A stretch of 64,000 nucleotides of DNA from Deuterostichococcus epilithicus (taxonomy: Eukaryota > Chlorophyta > Trebouxiophyceae > Prasiolales > Stichococcaceae): contig JAVTLE010000010.1 of assembly GCA_033439295.1 (NCBI GenBank), forward strand, positions 1,178,001 to 1,242,000, given 5' to 3'. Position numbers and translations under genes: made by a program. Positions 11,701 to 23,517 of this stretch are shown here, piece by piece. The notes beneath the pieces were generated by a model. That model did no database searches, had not been told where the DNA came from, and saw nothing but the letters and a program-made list of their open reading frames with translations. How positions within the stretch are numbered: the stretch's first letter is position 1; every line of letters starts with the position of its first letter.

Positions 11701-14700
11701 CCCTTCAGTCCTCGGCTGTGACCCTTCACCTGCTGCTTGCTGCCTGAAGCTGAGTCGACCGAGGCAGAGCTGCTGCATCCTGCCTGTGTTCCATGTGCCT
11801 GCTCCGATGCGGCAATCATTGCGCGGCCAGCCGCTCCTCATTATGTGGGGCGCTGTCTCGTGGACGAAGTACCGCATCTGAGCGAGGCTGTCGGCGAGTC
11901 GGTGCAGTTCCAGCTGGCGCCGAGTGATCCAAGACACTTTGCGCTGGACTCCCTGCCATGACGACTGGAGGTCAGCGGGTTTTCAGGCACCGTGCCGATG
12001 ACGGCAGATTTCGACCGAGTTTTAAAACAGTTCGATTTTCGACAAAATCTCGATTACCCAACGCGCTGCGCGCAGGATCCGGAGCGGCTCAAGGACCCGG
12101 TGGAGTTCGTGCAGCAGCTGCTGGATGCCAAGGACAAGTTTGACGCGATCGTGTCGCGCGCCTTTGCCAACGACAAGGCCTTCCAGAACGCGCTGAACCA
12201 GGCCTTCGAGCACTTCATCAACCTCAACCAGCGGTCGCCGGAATACATCTCCCTGTTCATGGACGACAAGCTGCGCAAGGGCCTCAAGGTGACTCACCTT
12301 CTGTTTTATAACATGCACATTTCGCAGCCCGCTACACTTGTTCCTGAACGCTTGTGACGCCTCCACTCTGGCATCTGTTGCTCGTTGTACCAGCTGCCTG
12401 ATCGATCACCAACTGCCTGAGTTGTGACGTCTGCAGTGCTTCCGTGCATACACATGCTGCGATCCTACCTTCCGCCAGCCACACTCGTGCTGCCCATCAT
12501 GCGTCGACGGTCATGAGACGCATCCCGGTCAGCTGCAAGGCATCGAAAACACAACTCAACTGCGAGCCGTGCTGCTGTCATGTAAACCCACTCAAATCCT
12601 CCAAATACGCGACTGATTGAACAGCCTACTAAACTTCATTACAAAACCCTGCGCTCCCGCCCCCACAGGGCACCACAGAGGAGGAGGCGGAGCAGGTGCT
12701 GGACAAGGTCATGATGCTGTTCCGGTACCTGCAAGAGAAGGACATCTTCGAAAAGTACTACAAGCAGCACCTGGCCAAGCGGCTGCTGTCGGGGCGCACC
12801 GTGTCCGACGATGCCGAGCGCTCGCTGCTCGTCAAGCTCAAGACGGAGTGCGGCTACCAGGTGCGCTACTACGAGGCTGCTCGGGGTTTCATCTGTCAAT
12901 TTTCCAGGGTCTCCGGGGTGGTGTACCCGCAATGCAGCGCCACCGATGGGCGCCATCCTGTGACGGCTTGTCCATGTGGCACACACATCTGCCCTGCATA
13001 CGGAGGCTGACAGGCGAGTCGCTGCAGCTCTCGGGCATGTTCGACACCCGCAGTGCTCCAGCTTGTCTTGACGGTGACGAGTTTTGCGACCCAACACTGA
13101 CCCTGTTCTGTGTGATTCTCCCCGTAGTTCACGAGCAAGCTGGAGAGCATGTTCAACGACATTAAGACCAGCCGCGACTCCATGCTGGCCTTCAAGGGGC
13201 ACCAGGCATCCGCCGCCGCCGCGTCCGCTGCAGACCACGACATCGACCTGTCAGTTCAAGTGCGGCACATTCGTCTTGCTCTGCCATGCACAGTCTCTTG
13301 CGAACTCTTCCTGAATTCAGATGTGCTGTTGCTTTGAATACCCCATAGTGGATTGCGCTGCATCGACTGCACCGCAGAGCAATGGAGTCGTTGTGCCTGA
13401 CATCGGGACCAGCTCACAAGATGAGACAGCGCAGAGCTGGGCTCCTCAGGACCAACACAACGTCCCCCTCTAAGCTTCCCTCTTTGTGTGTCACCCCCGC
13501 AGGTGCTGACGACAGGTTCGTGGCCAACGCAGTCGGCGGCGCAGTGCAGCCTGCCGCGGGAGATGGAGCGCTGCTGCACAGAGTTCCAGGCCTACTACCT
13601 GCGTGCGCACTCGGGGCGCAAGCTGACCTGGCAGTCCAACATGGGCAGCGCCGACCTGAAGGCCACCTTTGGCTCCAAGCGGCACGAGCTGAACGTGTCC
13701 ACCTACCAGGCGCGCCTCTCATCCTGATGCACCTCTTGTCGGGATGAGTTCTTATGAGTTGTTCGGGCTGCGGTTCAGCCCGGGGTGGCGGCCGCCTCCT
13801 GCGACTGCTGGCAAGCTGCTGCGTGTGCAGTCCCGCAGCTGTGCTCGCCACGCGCTGGCAGCCGTCGACGAGCCGCTTTATGACGCTCAGCTGCCTGGCC
13901 TTGCTGCCGTAGCCGCTGCATCGCTGCTCCACAAGTGCCACAGCTGCCCTTGAGTCAGGCCGCTGGGAGCTCTAGGCAATTTTGTCTTACCTCTGCGAAC
14001 CAGGCCCTGCAGTAGGCGTGCATCCTGCCTGCTGTTCGACGGTCCCTACAACAGACTACCCAACCTTTGCGGCTTGGCCCTGCCTGCAGGCGTGCATCCT
14101 GCTGCTGTTCAACGAGTCGGAGTCGCTGTCCTTCCGCGACATCCTGGCCGCCACCGGCATCCCGCCCGCCGAGCTCAAGCGCAACCTGCAGTCGCTGGCC
14201 TGCGTCAAGGTGCGGTGTTGACCCTTCCAGAGCGGCCGCCACACCCCCTCATCACGAGCCTCGCGAGGCACCGGCGGGCGGCCTCTGGAGAGTCTCTCCA
14301 CTTCACGGCCTGCCTCTGCTGCTGTGTTCAGAGACTAGAGCAACACCTCATGCGAGGAATCACGTCGACAGTCTCCGGCTGCATCCCCCCCTCCGAGCAT
14401 GATCCCTCGTGGAGGACCACCCGCATCCACCCCAGCACCTGAAGCCCCAGTGTGCAACACCCGCAGGGCAAGAACGTGCTGCGGAAGGAGCCGATGGGCA
14501 AAGAGGTGGAGGACGGCGACGCCTTCTGCGTCAACGACAGCTTTGCCTCCAAGTTCTACAAGGCTCGTCGACTTCTCTGTTTTCTGATCCTTTATCATCC
14601 GACATTCATCTAGAATTCAAAGTTCGTTGCAATTAGAAGCCTCGTTCTGGTCATTTCATGTTCACACCAGTTACAGTTGCTTGCATGCCATCTCCTGTGC

Positions 14701-15255
14701 AATGTTCCAGGTTTTGACACCCACAGGTCAAGGTGGGCACCATCAGCGCCGCCAAGGAGAGCGAGCCGGAAAAGCTGGAGACGCGCCAGAAGGTGGAGGA
14801 GGACCGCAAGCCGCAGGTGGGCTCCAGGATGATTTCCAGGGAATGAGTCGCATGAGCGGCGCTGTGGGGTTGGGAGTATGCTGCGTCTGTCGCATGGCCT
14901 TTCCCGCTGTCGTGTCCGCGCCCCCGTGACCAGGCGCCGCAGCAGGGCGGCAGCGCTGCGTCAACGCCGCAGGGTTTGGGAGCGTGAGCGCCGGTCTTGC
15001 TTGCCGATTCTTGTGCTGGAACTCTAACTGAAACCCGCCGTCACGGCGCTGCAGATCGAGGCGGCGATCGTGCGCATCATGAAGGCGCGGCGGGTGCTGG
15101 ACCACAACAGCATCGTGGCAGAGGTCACGCGCCAGCTGTCGGGCCGCTTCTTGCCCAACCCCACCGTCATCAAGAAGCGCATCGAGTCCCTCATCGAGCG
15201 CGAGTTCCTGGAGCGCGACACCACCGACCGCAAGCTGTACCGCTACCTGGCCTGA
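8705..15255 (+). CDS. CUL3: Cullin-3, scaffold of BTB-type CRL3 ubiquitin ligases
   Basis: Sixteen exons spliced by eye give a full-length cullin of about 740 residues, very close to Arabidopsis CUL3. Exons: 8705-8731, 9026-9077, 9181-9265, 9447-9639, 9931-10122, 10409-10489, 10840-11001, 11462-11635, 12076-12288, 12669-12860, 13128-13259, 13503-13709, 14090-14209, 14467-14562, 14727-14816, 15055-15255. The start exon encodes only MSTGLKRKP and joins [10 protein letters not shown]. The N-terminal cullin repeats ([18 protein letters not shown]) would bind BTB adaptors; the cullin homology domain ([25 protein letters not shown]) would bind RBX1; the winged-helix end carries the neddylation lysine context IVRIMKARR and ends YRYLA. 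Four introns use GC donors (10123, 11636, 13710, 14563), each needed to keep frame and match the family. Two introns hold copies of the next exon's start. Confidence 0.96.
8907..8969. repeat. Perfect 24-base inverted repeat in CUL3 intron 1
   Basis: The arms 8907-8930 and 8946-8969 are exact reverse complements of 24 bases (one arm begins CATATCACGGGCAGCCCG), separated by a 15-base GC-rich loop. In RNA this would form a very stable hairpin in the first intron of CUL3 (8732-9025), about 55 bases before the acceptor. It is not a tRNA. It could be a small-RNA precursor, a regulatory hairpin or the trace of a local inverted duplication. Confidence 0.9.
11358..11498 (+). repeat. Decayed copies of an exon start in CUL3 intron 8
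   Basis: The live exon begins at 11462 with ATGAAGACGCTGATGGAGA and continues AACTCGGGGTTCA. Upstream in the intron, 11361-11398 repeats it as ATGAAGACCCTGAGGGAGA with AACTCGGAGTTCA, and 11408-11437 is a partial second copy with the GACGCTGATGGA unit doubled. The first copy has CAA where the live acceptor has CAG, so it no longer carries the splice signal. Confidence 0.85.
14002..14117 (+). repeat. Decayed copy of an exon start in CUL3 intron 13
   Basis: The live acceptor and exon start (14077-14117, GGCCCTGCCTGCAG followed by GCGTGCATCCTGCTGC) have a near copy at 14002-14040 that reads GGCCCTGCAGTAGGCG then TGCATCCTGCCTGCTG. The spacing is about 75 bases. In the copy the junction is shifted and a TAG lies just after the CAG. 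Confidence 0.85.
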
Positions 15256-15920
15256 GCGGCTGGACGCCAGTGGCGGTGGCGGCGGCGGCAGCGGCGGCGG
15301 CAGCGGCGGTGGCGGCGGCGGTGAAGTGGAGCGCCATGCTGCAACGCATTGGCCACCGGGGAGACGAGAGGCGTGAGCGCCCTCATCCAGGGCCTGAACA
15401 CGACGGAAAACGTAGGGCCTGTGGGCTGCCGACAGCGCTCTTGGTCCCCCTTCTTTGGTGTGGAACAACGCGTCCAGACGTGCAGACCTCACGACCCGTC
15501 CCGGGGTGCCGTGCCGCCCTCGGACCTCTAGCAGAGCGACATTTCATTTGTGCAGAGTTGTTGCAGTAAGTCAGATAAGAGATCCGCATCTGTGAGATAG
15601 CAGTGTACCTGAAGCGCTGCACCATGGTGTCATTTTACACCCTGAATGACACGTGGCGATCTAAAACCCTGCTGCTGCCGCAGGGTGGTCCTGTGCAGCA
15701 CTTAGCCATTTTTGCCACAACGCCACACACACTGTCCCAACGCATCTGCGAGGTGCAGCCAGCCAAGAGGCAGCCTCAGCACCCGGTGTATTGTGCAGCT
15801 GTTAGATTAACACCCCGCCGTTGTCTCAGGCCGGACGGACGGTTCCACACGGTCAACTTTGAATTTTGCGCATCGCTCTTGATGGCACAGCGCTCCCGGA
15901 AGACCCGGCTCTAAAGCGCC
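15256..15920. other. Intergenic, CUL3 end to TOP1 start
   Basis: Contains the CUL3 3' UTR and the TOP1 promoter and 5' UTR, both genes on the + strand. 15270-15330 is a GGC/GGT trinucleotide run. Otherwise I see no gene. Confidence 0.6.
15270..15330 (+). repeat. GGC-rich trinucleotide run after CUL3
   Basis: An imperfect (GGC)n tract with GGT and AGC interruptions starts about 15 bases after the CUL3 stop codon, so it falls in the 3' UTR. It is a simple-sequence repeat, likely length-variable between strains. Confidence 0.75.
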
Positions 15921-18900
15921 ATGGACACGCTGGAGCAGCAGCCAGTACTTTTGGGAGGCTTATCGCAGTCGAACATCACAAACCAGCGGTTGCCGGAGCA
16001 GCCTGCCCAGGAGGAGGCCGATCCTGCAGTGCCTCACGAACAGCATCAGGAGGAGTCAGTGTCTGCACCGGCGCCTGAGCCGCAAACAGATCAGCCGAAG
16101 GTGGCAATCGCACCACCGGCAGCAGACCGCGCGGCAGCTGCGGCCGACCCTGAGTCGGTGCCTCAGGAGGATGCCGCGCCTGCGCCTTCCGCGGCGCCCG
16201 CCTCAGCAGCCCAGCCCGCTCCCGCTACGGCTCCTGCAGCAGCCGCAGTGGAAAGTGACCCGGAGGACGAGCTGCCGCTGGCGCAACGACGGCTCAGCAA
16301 CGTGAATCTCGCTGCTAAAAACCCAGGTGAGCGCGCCCATCTGACACTCAGCCGCCCCTTTAATGGCTTTGAAAACATGCCTGCGTATTGAGGTAACTGT
16401 AAGGAAAAGTTGACAACATGAACGCGACAACATCCTCTAGAGTCAGACTAGTCTACATCATACAAGGGTGCAGCGTGCCCTGTCTAACAGTCAGCGGCTT
16501 GTCAACGGCTTCGACACATTCTGTGTGGCAACGGCGACACCAAGGGCGACACCAAGAAAACCACAACATCTTGCATCTGAACAGACTTTTCTACACTCAT
16601 ATGAGAGTGCAGTGCATTGCTGGAAGGTTGAAACTAATGTCAAATTGCCGTCCATGCAGTGGCGCAGCCGAAGTCGAAGCCGAAGCCGCAGCAGAAGCAG
16701 GCAGCCAAGCCGCGCGCAGCGGCACCGGCCAAGCGGAAGCTGGAGAACGGGTCGGCGTCGAAGGCCAAGCCGGCGGCCAGCGGCACCAAGAACGGCGCCG
16801 CCAAAAAGGCCAAGCCGGCGGCCAATGGCGCCGCCCCCAAGCGGAAGCGGGCCACCGTCCTCAGCTCAGAGGATGACGAGGAGGAGTCGTCTGCCAGCGA
16901 GGAGGAGGCGGAAACTGACGAGGAGGAGGTGATCCGGCCGAAGAAGAAGCGGGAGGCAGCCCCCCAGCAGGCGGCGCCCAAGAGCAGGGTGAGACTCGTT
17001 GGTGCACCCGAGCGTCTGCGTCTGTGCAATTCCCGGCGACTGGCTTGGTGCTGCTCACAGACTCCACAGGATGGGAGGGTGCATGTGGACGTGCGTCATT
17101 CGTTGGCGGCTCCGGACCTGCATCCCATCCTCAGTCGTTACCGCATGCACCGAGTCTGGGTTCAGTGTGGCACCAGAGGCGCGGATCAAGGCGGCATAGT
17201 AGGCAACAGCGTCGGCTGGCGCCCTGCGGCACGCTGATACCCCCCAGCACATGCTGCAGCCATGCAAGCTACTGAACAAGCAATGGCCTACCCTCCTTGT
17301 ACCAATCTTCCGCTGTTCCGGGCAGGCGCAGGAGGCGTCGCAGCGGGCGCGCAGCGAGCCGGAGAACAGGGAGACAAAGTGGACCACCCTGGAGCATGCC
17401 GGCGTGCTGTTCCCGCCCGAGTACGAGCCGCACGGCATCAAGATGCTGTACGAGGGCAAACCGGTGGACCTCACCCCGGAACAGGTGAGGTTGTCGGAGC
17501 TTCAAAGTGTGTGCTTCCGCTGGCCCTTGCTGCCAGCTGCCAGCAACATGTGCGCGCGCATGTGCACGAGCGGGGCGCCTGAAGGGCGGGAGGGTGCAAG
17601 TGGTGTGTGCTGCAGCAGGCCTGTTGCGGACCCCTGCTGGCTGCCAAGTTGGAGGACATTGGGCCGGCCGGGGCTTGCTGCGTCTGTGAACAGTCGCATG
17701 TCGAGCTGCGCAGCGGCCGCCATTTGCTGCCGGCCACACATGGGTGGTCTGCAATGGATGCAGCGGCGCCAAGCAAGCTGCAGCAGCATGGCTGCTGCGG
17801 CACTGCTGATCTCTTTGCTCTGTGTTGAGACAGACCTGTGCTTTGTCTCCACATGAATATACTCCTGATGGGGATCTGCTCCCGCCGCTTGAACAGGAGG
17901 AGGTGGCGACGTTTTACGCGGTCATGATCAGGACGGACTACGTGAACAAGCCCACCTTCAACAAAAACTTCTGGGAGGGCTTCCGCCAGGTGCTGGGCAA
18001 GAAGCATGTCGTCCAGGACCTGAAGAAGTGCGATTTCGAGGCCATCTACAGCCACTACGAGGCGGAGCGCGAGGCCAAGAAGAAACTGTCCAAGCCGGTG
18101 CGGCAATTTCCAAAGCCCTGTGTAGCAGGACCTGCGGCTGTTACGGCGTCTGCCACAACTGCCATACCGCCTAGCGTCCTCTCCGTGGGCCCTCCGGCCG
18201 CATTCGGCCTGCTGACAAGCGCCATGACGGATGCGGAGCCGGCATGAAGGGTGCCACAGCAACAGAGCCCCGCGGTCGCCGCGGCCGCTGCGACCGCTGC
18301 AGCAGATGCACGCTTTCACCCAATGCCGTGACAGATGCTCTGCCATTCTGCGCGCTGCTCCAACCCGACTCGTTCTTGTTCTAAAGCTTGTCCGAAAAGG
18401 GTTTGGGTGTTGAAAAAACAGGTGAAGGACGCCGCCAAAGCGGAGAAGCTGGAGAAGGAGGCCAAGTACATGACGGCCAAGGTGGACGGCAAAGTGGAGC
18501 AGGTGCAGCTTCCTGCCTCCTGCATGTTCAGCCTGTGCCAAAATGGACAGCGGGCTGGAGCAGGAGCAGCTTCCTGCTTCCAATTTGCTGGTCTGGTGCA
18601 GTGCTGCTGCTCTGTAGCTGTAACACTGCTTGCTGCAGATACCGGCGTTCTGGCTGCGCTGCAATTACAGCGCCCTGCTTGCTGGGTGCCCTGTCGATGG
18701 GCTGCATCTCGGCTGGCCATGCCCCCCCACTCGTGGGATATGACACAGTCTGACACAGAGCTTGCAGCATGTGCAGGAGCCAGCCCCTGCGAAAGTCGTG
18801 CGGTGGCCGTGGTTACTTGCCGCCATCGTTGCCGATGAGTTTTCATAGGCTTATTTCATGATATGCAGGTCGGCAACTTCAGGGTAGAGCCGCCGGGGCT

Positions 18901-21900
18901 GTTCCGTGGGCGGGGGGAGCACCCCAAGATGGGTAAGATCAAGCGCCGCATCTACCCCAAGGACATCACCATCAACATCGGCAAGGGCGTGCCCGTCCCG
19001 GAGCACCCCTACGAGGGCCAGGACTGGCGCGAGGTGCGAGCTCCACGCATTTGCTGAAGAGCTTGAGCGCAGACGGCGCGGCGCCGACTCCCCAAGGCAC
19101 AGCAGAGGGTCGTTGGCACCCTCTCGTGGGCGGCTCAAACAACGCGGCCAGCCACAACAAATACCACCAGAGCATTGAGGACCGTCCGAGGCATTGGGGC
19201 TGTCTGTCGTTCAAATTTGATATGCGCTCACCTGGAGACGGCGCACCCCCGCCCGCACGCGCAGGTGCGGCACGACAACACGGTGACATGGCTGGCCTTC
19301 TGGCACGACCCCATCAGCCCCAGCAGCTTCAAGTACGTGTGGCTGGCGGCCAACAGCGGCTTCAAGTCCGACAACGACCTGGCCAAGTACGAAAAGGCGC
19401 GCAAGCTCAAGTCCTTCATCGGCCCCATCCGGTGCGCGGCAGGAGCCCCTTCCACTCGATGTCCTCCTTCCGTCCGCTTTCCAAACTCGTGGTCCTTCTC
19501 CTGGGCTGCCGCCGGCAGCCGCGGTCGACGCCCGGCCTGCAGCAGACTGAAGCACCGGTGCACCGAAGAGGAAGCTTTCTTCTCAGGGACCAGTCTGATG
19601 GCCAGCCTGGACGCAGAGCCTCGAGGTGCTGTCTGGCTGTCTGGCTGTCCTCCCTTGCTGGAGGTTGCATCGGTGATGCTCACTGCCGTCAACTGTCACT
19701 GGCCTCCGACTCGATTCCGACTCTCTGTTGGCCCTCCCGCGCAGCGCCAAGTACGAGAAGGACTGGCTGTCGAAGGAGCAGCGCACGCGGCAGATCGCGA
19801 CGGCGCTCTACTTCATCGACATCCTGGCGCTGCGGGCGGGTCATGAGAAGGACGAAGACGAGGCCGACACCGTCGGCTGCTGCAACCTCAAGGTGGGGTG
19901 CCCCCGGCGCCACTTGTGCATGCGGCCAGGCGCAATGTGTTGCCGGCAAGCGCCGTGTGAAGCGCTGCGCGGCCGCGGCCGTGCAGCAGCGGCCACGAGC
20001 GGAGTGATGACCGTCGTCCGCTCGCGTTCCTGCTCCGCTCTGCCGGACAGGCTCACACCCGTTGCGATGCTTCGCCTCCGCTCTTCCCTCGCCCTGAGCC
20101 CTGAGACATGATCCAGCCCTGATCTCGCGGAGGCTGCAAATGCGACTGCAAATGCGGCTGCATACGCGCGCAGGCAGAGAATGTGAAGGTGCTGACGGAT
20201 GCGCTCCACCCCAACACCATCGAGTTCGACTTCCTGGGCAAGGACAGCGTGCAGTACCAGAAGGATGTGGAGGTGCACCCTGCAGTGTACAAAAACATCT
20301 CCAACTGGATCGGCCACACCGCCAGCGGCAAACGTGCGTTGCTGGCTCGGTCTGGACTCCCCACTGCCCAAGTTCCCCCGGCTGTGTGCGGCGCCCTGCC
20401 GAGCATTGTAGGGGGAGTTTGTCTTTTGAGATGCTCGCACGTGTGCAGCTCGAGGGACCCCGCATCAAGACGGAACTGTCGCGCCTTGGTGAGGGCCGCT
20501 TCCCTAGGCGACCAGGCGCCGCGACGGACGGCGCCGACAGCCATGCCTGGCAACCCCGCATCACTGCCTCCGCCGCCTGCACGCAGGCAAGAAGCCGGAG
20601 GAGCAGCTGTTCGACGCCTTTGACGCGCAGGACCTGAACAAGGTGCTCAAGGAGTGCATGGACGGGCTGTCCGCCAAGGTGCGCACCTACACCCAAATGC
20701 TAAAGCCTAAAGTGAGCCCATGCACCCTTGCATCCTCGAGTGCCGTGGTGACGGCAAGCCGGCAGGTTGCATCCCTATGAATGACGTGTGCGTGCTGTCT
20801 GAGGTGGGCAGTCATCCCCTTGGACACACTGTCACTAACACGCTCGGCGTCCAGCTGGGACTCACACTTGCGCACGCGCTCGAGCCTACACTCGCACGGC
20901 ATCAGTGCTGGAGGGACGGGCCAGCAGAGTTGCCGCTGGCGTGCGATTGTGAAAACTTTTCGAGGAAGCAGCTGACGCTTCGTGCGGCGCAGGTGTTCCG
21001 CACGTACAACGCGTCGGTGACGCTGGACCGGCTGCTGTCGGAGCAGGAGGCGGCAGAGGCGGCAACAAAGCAGGAGGAGTCGGCGGCGGAGGCTGAGAAG
21101 CGAGCCCCACCGACCATCGACGCACGCAAGGCTGACTACGACCGCGCCAACAAGGAGGTCCGTAGATGTTTTGTCTTGACAGCGTCTCACGGGATCTAGC
21201 GGTGTTCACTAGCGGTTGAGCGGAAGGCGACGAGGGTCCCTGGCCTGAGACGTGCAAGGCCGACACAACACTGCGTGATCAAGGAGTGAGCAGGGTTTTG
21301 GCTCCAGCGAGGGGGATCTTGAATTGAGGTGAGAAGGGGCCTCCCAAAGTCTGCTTGTCAGCGCCAAAGCGTGGCCGACCACGACTGCGCCGGCAACGAG
21401 GTGCGCAGGGGCTTTCTGGGCTGAGTGGCATCCCACACACTGCACTGGCAATTCAGCCGGATGCACGGCTGCATGGCTAGATGCCGCCTGGCAGTCATGA
21501 GGCTCATCTGCCCGCCTGGGCGACTTGGGCAGTGCTGCGCCCATGGCGAGGTCCTCGTCAGACAACAGCACGATGGTCAGTCTGCAGAGGAGTCAAGTCC
21601 CATCGAATCACAGCAAGAAGCTAGATACCTACCAACCAGCCCGTCAAAGCGCAGCAAGCCGCTCAACACCAACCAACACACCCCCTCCACCTCTGGACAG
21701 GTGGCCATCCTGTGCAACCACCAGCGCGCTGTGGGCAAGACGCACGACTCGCAGATGGAGCGGCTGCAGGAGAAGCTGGCGGGCCTGCGGGAGGGGCTGG
21801 AGCAGCTGCACCAGGACCTGAAGCTGGCGAGGGCCGGCAAGACCAAGCCGGTGGAAGACAAGGAGGGCAAGGTCAAGCAAGTCAAGCTGGAGCCCGAAGC

Positions 21901-23076
21901 GTGCGCCCTCAACCCCCTGAAACTCCCCCCTTCCCCCGCCCCCGCCCTCCTGATCCGCGCGCAACGCGGCCGATGTGCAGGGATCCGGACACTGGCGTCC
22001 ACGGCTCCGCATTTTTTCAGCGGCACGTTCCTTGTCTGTGTTCGACAGCTGCCCAGTGAGGCAGTCTCCGAACCCTGCTGGGCAGGCGCTGCTGCTGGGG
22101 CCGGGTGCGCCATGACCAGCTCAACATTCGGTGGCGGCGGCGCTCGCAGTGGTCGCTGCGTACATCAATGTAGTACTTGCACCCTGACATGCCTCGCGAT
22201 ACCATTGTGATACCTGGCAGGGTGCAAGCGCGCCGAATACAGAGGAGCACATCGCCCGACCACCAGTATTCCAAATCTGGCTGGCCCTCCAATGCACAGC
22301 TTTGGAACCTACCGAATCGGTCGGCGTTTGGCCACAGGGTGCAGACGCGCATCAAGAAGAAGAAGCAGCAGATCGAGAAGGCGGAGGTGGCAGCCAAGAT
22401 CAAGGAGGACCTGAAGACCGTGGCGCTGGGCACCTCCAAAATCAACTACCTGGACCCCCGCATCTCCGTCGCCTGGTGCAAGCGCAACGAGGCAAGTCAC
22501 GGCACCATGCGGGGCCCCTCCCTAAGCATGGGTGTGTGCGTGTGCACTGGGACACCTAACGCAGGCCTGGATGGTGCGCGATCGTGACGTGCCGCCGCGG
22601 CGATGCTGGGGGCTCGTGCCCGTGCGGCGCAGCCGGCCCTGCGGCGGTGGTGGCTGATGGGAAAGCTAGTGCGAAACACAGCGTTATGCGAGGAACATGG
22701 AGCTGACGAGTTTTGCCGCGGGTGTCCTGCAGGTGCCCATGGAGAAGATCTTCAACAAGTCGCTGCTCTCCAAGTTCCACTGGTAAGCTGCGCATGGATT
22801 GCGACCCTGCTGCATGCAGGCACTTGTTGCTGCTGCTGTCCTGACCGACTTGTCCTCCTTCGTCTGGCAGCAACTGCATTGTGTGCCAACTTGCTGTCTT
22901 GCTGCTTGCAGGGCTATGGTGAGTGCTGTGACAAATGTCTGCGAACGAGGCTGTGTCTTGGCAACATATGTTTGGGCTGCGCCTGGACTGCCTGGCGGCG
23001 ATGTGAGGAGGGTGTGGCAACATCATCTGAACTTTTCCAATTTTTGCAGGACGTGTCGCCAGACTTCCGCTTCTGA
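15921..23076 (+). CDS. TOP1: DNA topoisomerase I, nuclear type IB
   Basis: Relaxes supercoils ahead of polymerases by a 3'-phosphotyrosine intermediate. Exons: 15921-16326, 16660-16988, 17326-17484, 17897-18097, 18422-18502, 18869-19033, 19265-19431, 19745-19892, 20174 to about 20333, 20587-20678, 20993-21157, 21701-21880, 22345-22491, 22733-22782, 22912-22918, 23050-23076. A long disordered, basic then acidic N-terminus precedes the core ([15 protein letters not shown]). All five active-site residues can be placed: Arg in LALRAGHEK, Lys in FLGKDS, Arg in VFRTYNAS, His in ILCNHQRA, and the nucleophile Tyr in SKINYLDPR. The linker is a charged coiled coil. Exon 15 is only 7 bases and restores the plant ending W-A-M-D before VSPDFRF. 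The intron after Asn-Glu (22492) has a GC donor; the end of the exon at 20333 could instead be four bases earlier with a GC donor. Confidence 0.96.
18478..18581 (+). repeat. Decayed copy of an exon end in TOP1 intron 5
   Basis: The live exon end and donor (18478-18520: AAGGTGGACGGCAAAG, TGGAGCAG|GTGCAGCTTCCTGCC) are repeated about 60 bases downstream at 18538-18581 (AAAATGGACAGCGGGC, TGGAGCAG|GAGCAGCTTCCTGC). The copy has lost the GT of the donor. This is the mirror case of the exon-start copies: here the 5' splice site was duplicated into the intron. Confidence 0.88.
21126..21420 (+). repeat. Probable copy of an exon end in TOP1 intron 11
   Basis: The live exon end 21126-21157 with donor (GACTACGACCGCGCCAACAA, GGAG|GTCCGTAG) has a diverged likeness at 21366-21420 (GACCACGACTGCGCCGGCAA, CGAG|GTGCGCAG), about 240 bases downstream in the same intron. 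The copy's donor-like word is GTGCGC, as common here as the live one. More diverged than the other cases, so less certain. Confidence 0.6.
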
Positions 23077-23517
23077 TGGCGCCCTTGCCGCTGGGGCAGA
23101 CGTGCACACCGCAGCCACCTTTGTGCAGCGCAGCCTTTCCTGTGCGTGCAAACAGTGTAGCAAAACCCACACCCGCCGCTCAGGTAGCGGCTGAACGAAT
23201 CAGGCAGGGAACTCTACTGTTGCTATTGTGAAGCGTTCCAACCCTTTTTGACGGACCTCCTGGGCAGCCTGTGAGGCGGATATGGCATGCAACCGCGCAT
23301 TCCCACATCCCGGGTATCTTCGTCTTGCCAGACCTAGATCGGTGATGGATACCGTCTGTTTTCAATTAGTCCGTCAGGCAATGGCCAATGGCCACGAACT
23401 TGAGTTTTCGCGAGAGCAACAGGCCCTCTTCGTCTTGCGCATGCAGAAAAGACCTCCCAGATGCCGCCGCATGTCTGAAAGCTGATGACGCGACCATCAG
23501 CTCGCGCATGTGCCACG
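23077..23517. other. Intergenic, convergent TOP1 and NUP160 ends
   Basis: Shared 3' region of two convergent genes. No gene or RNA signal seen. The NUP160 reading frame could extend some way into this stretch if its last exon ends in another frame. Confidence 0.5.
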
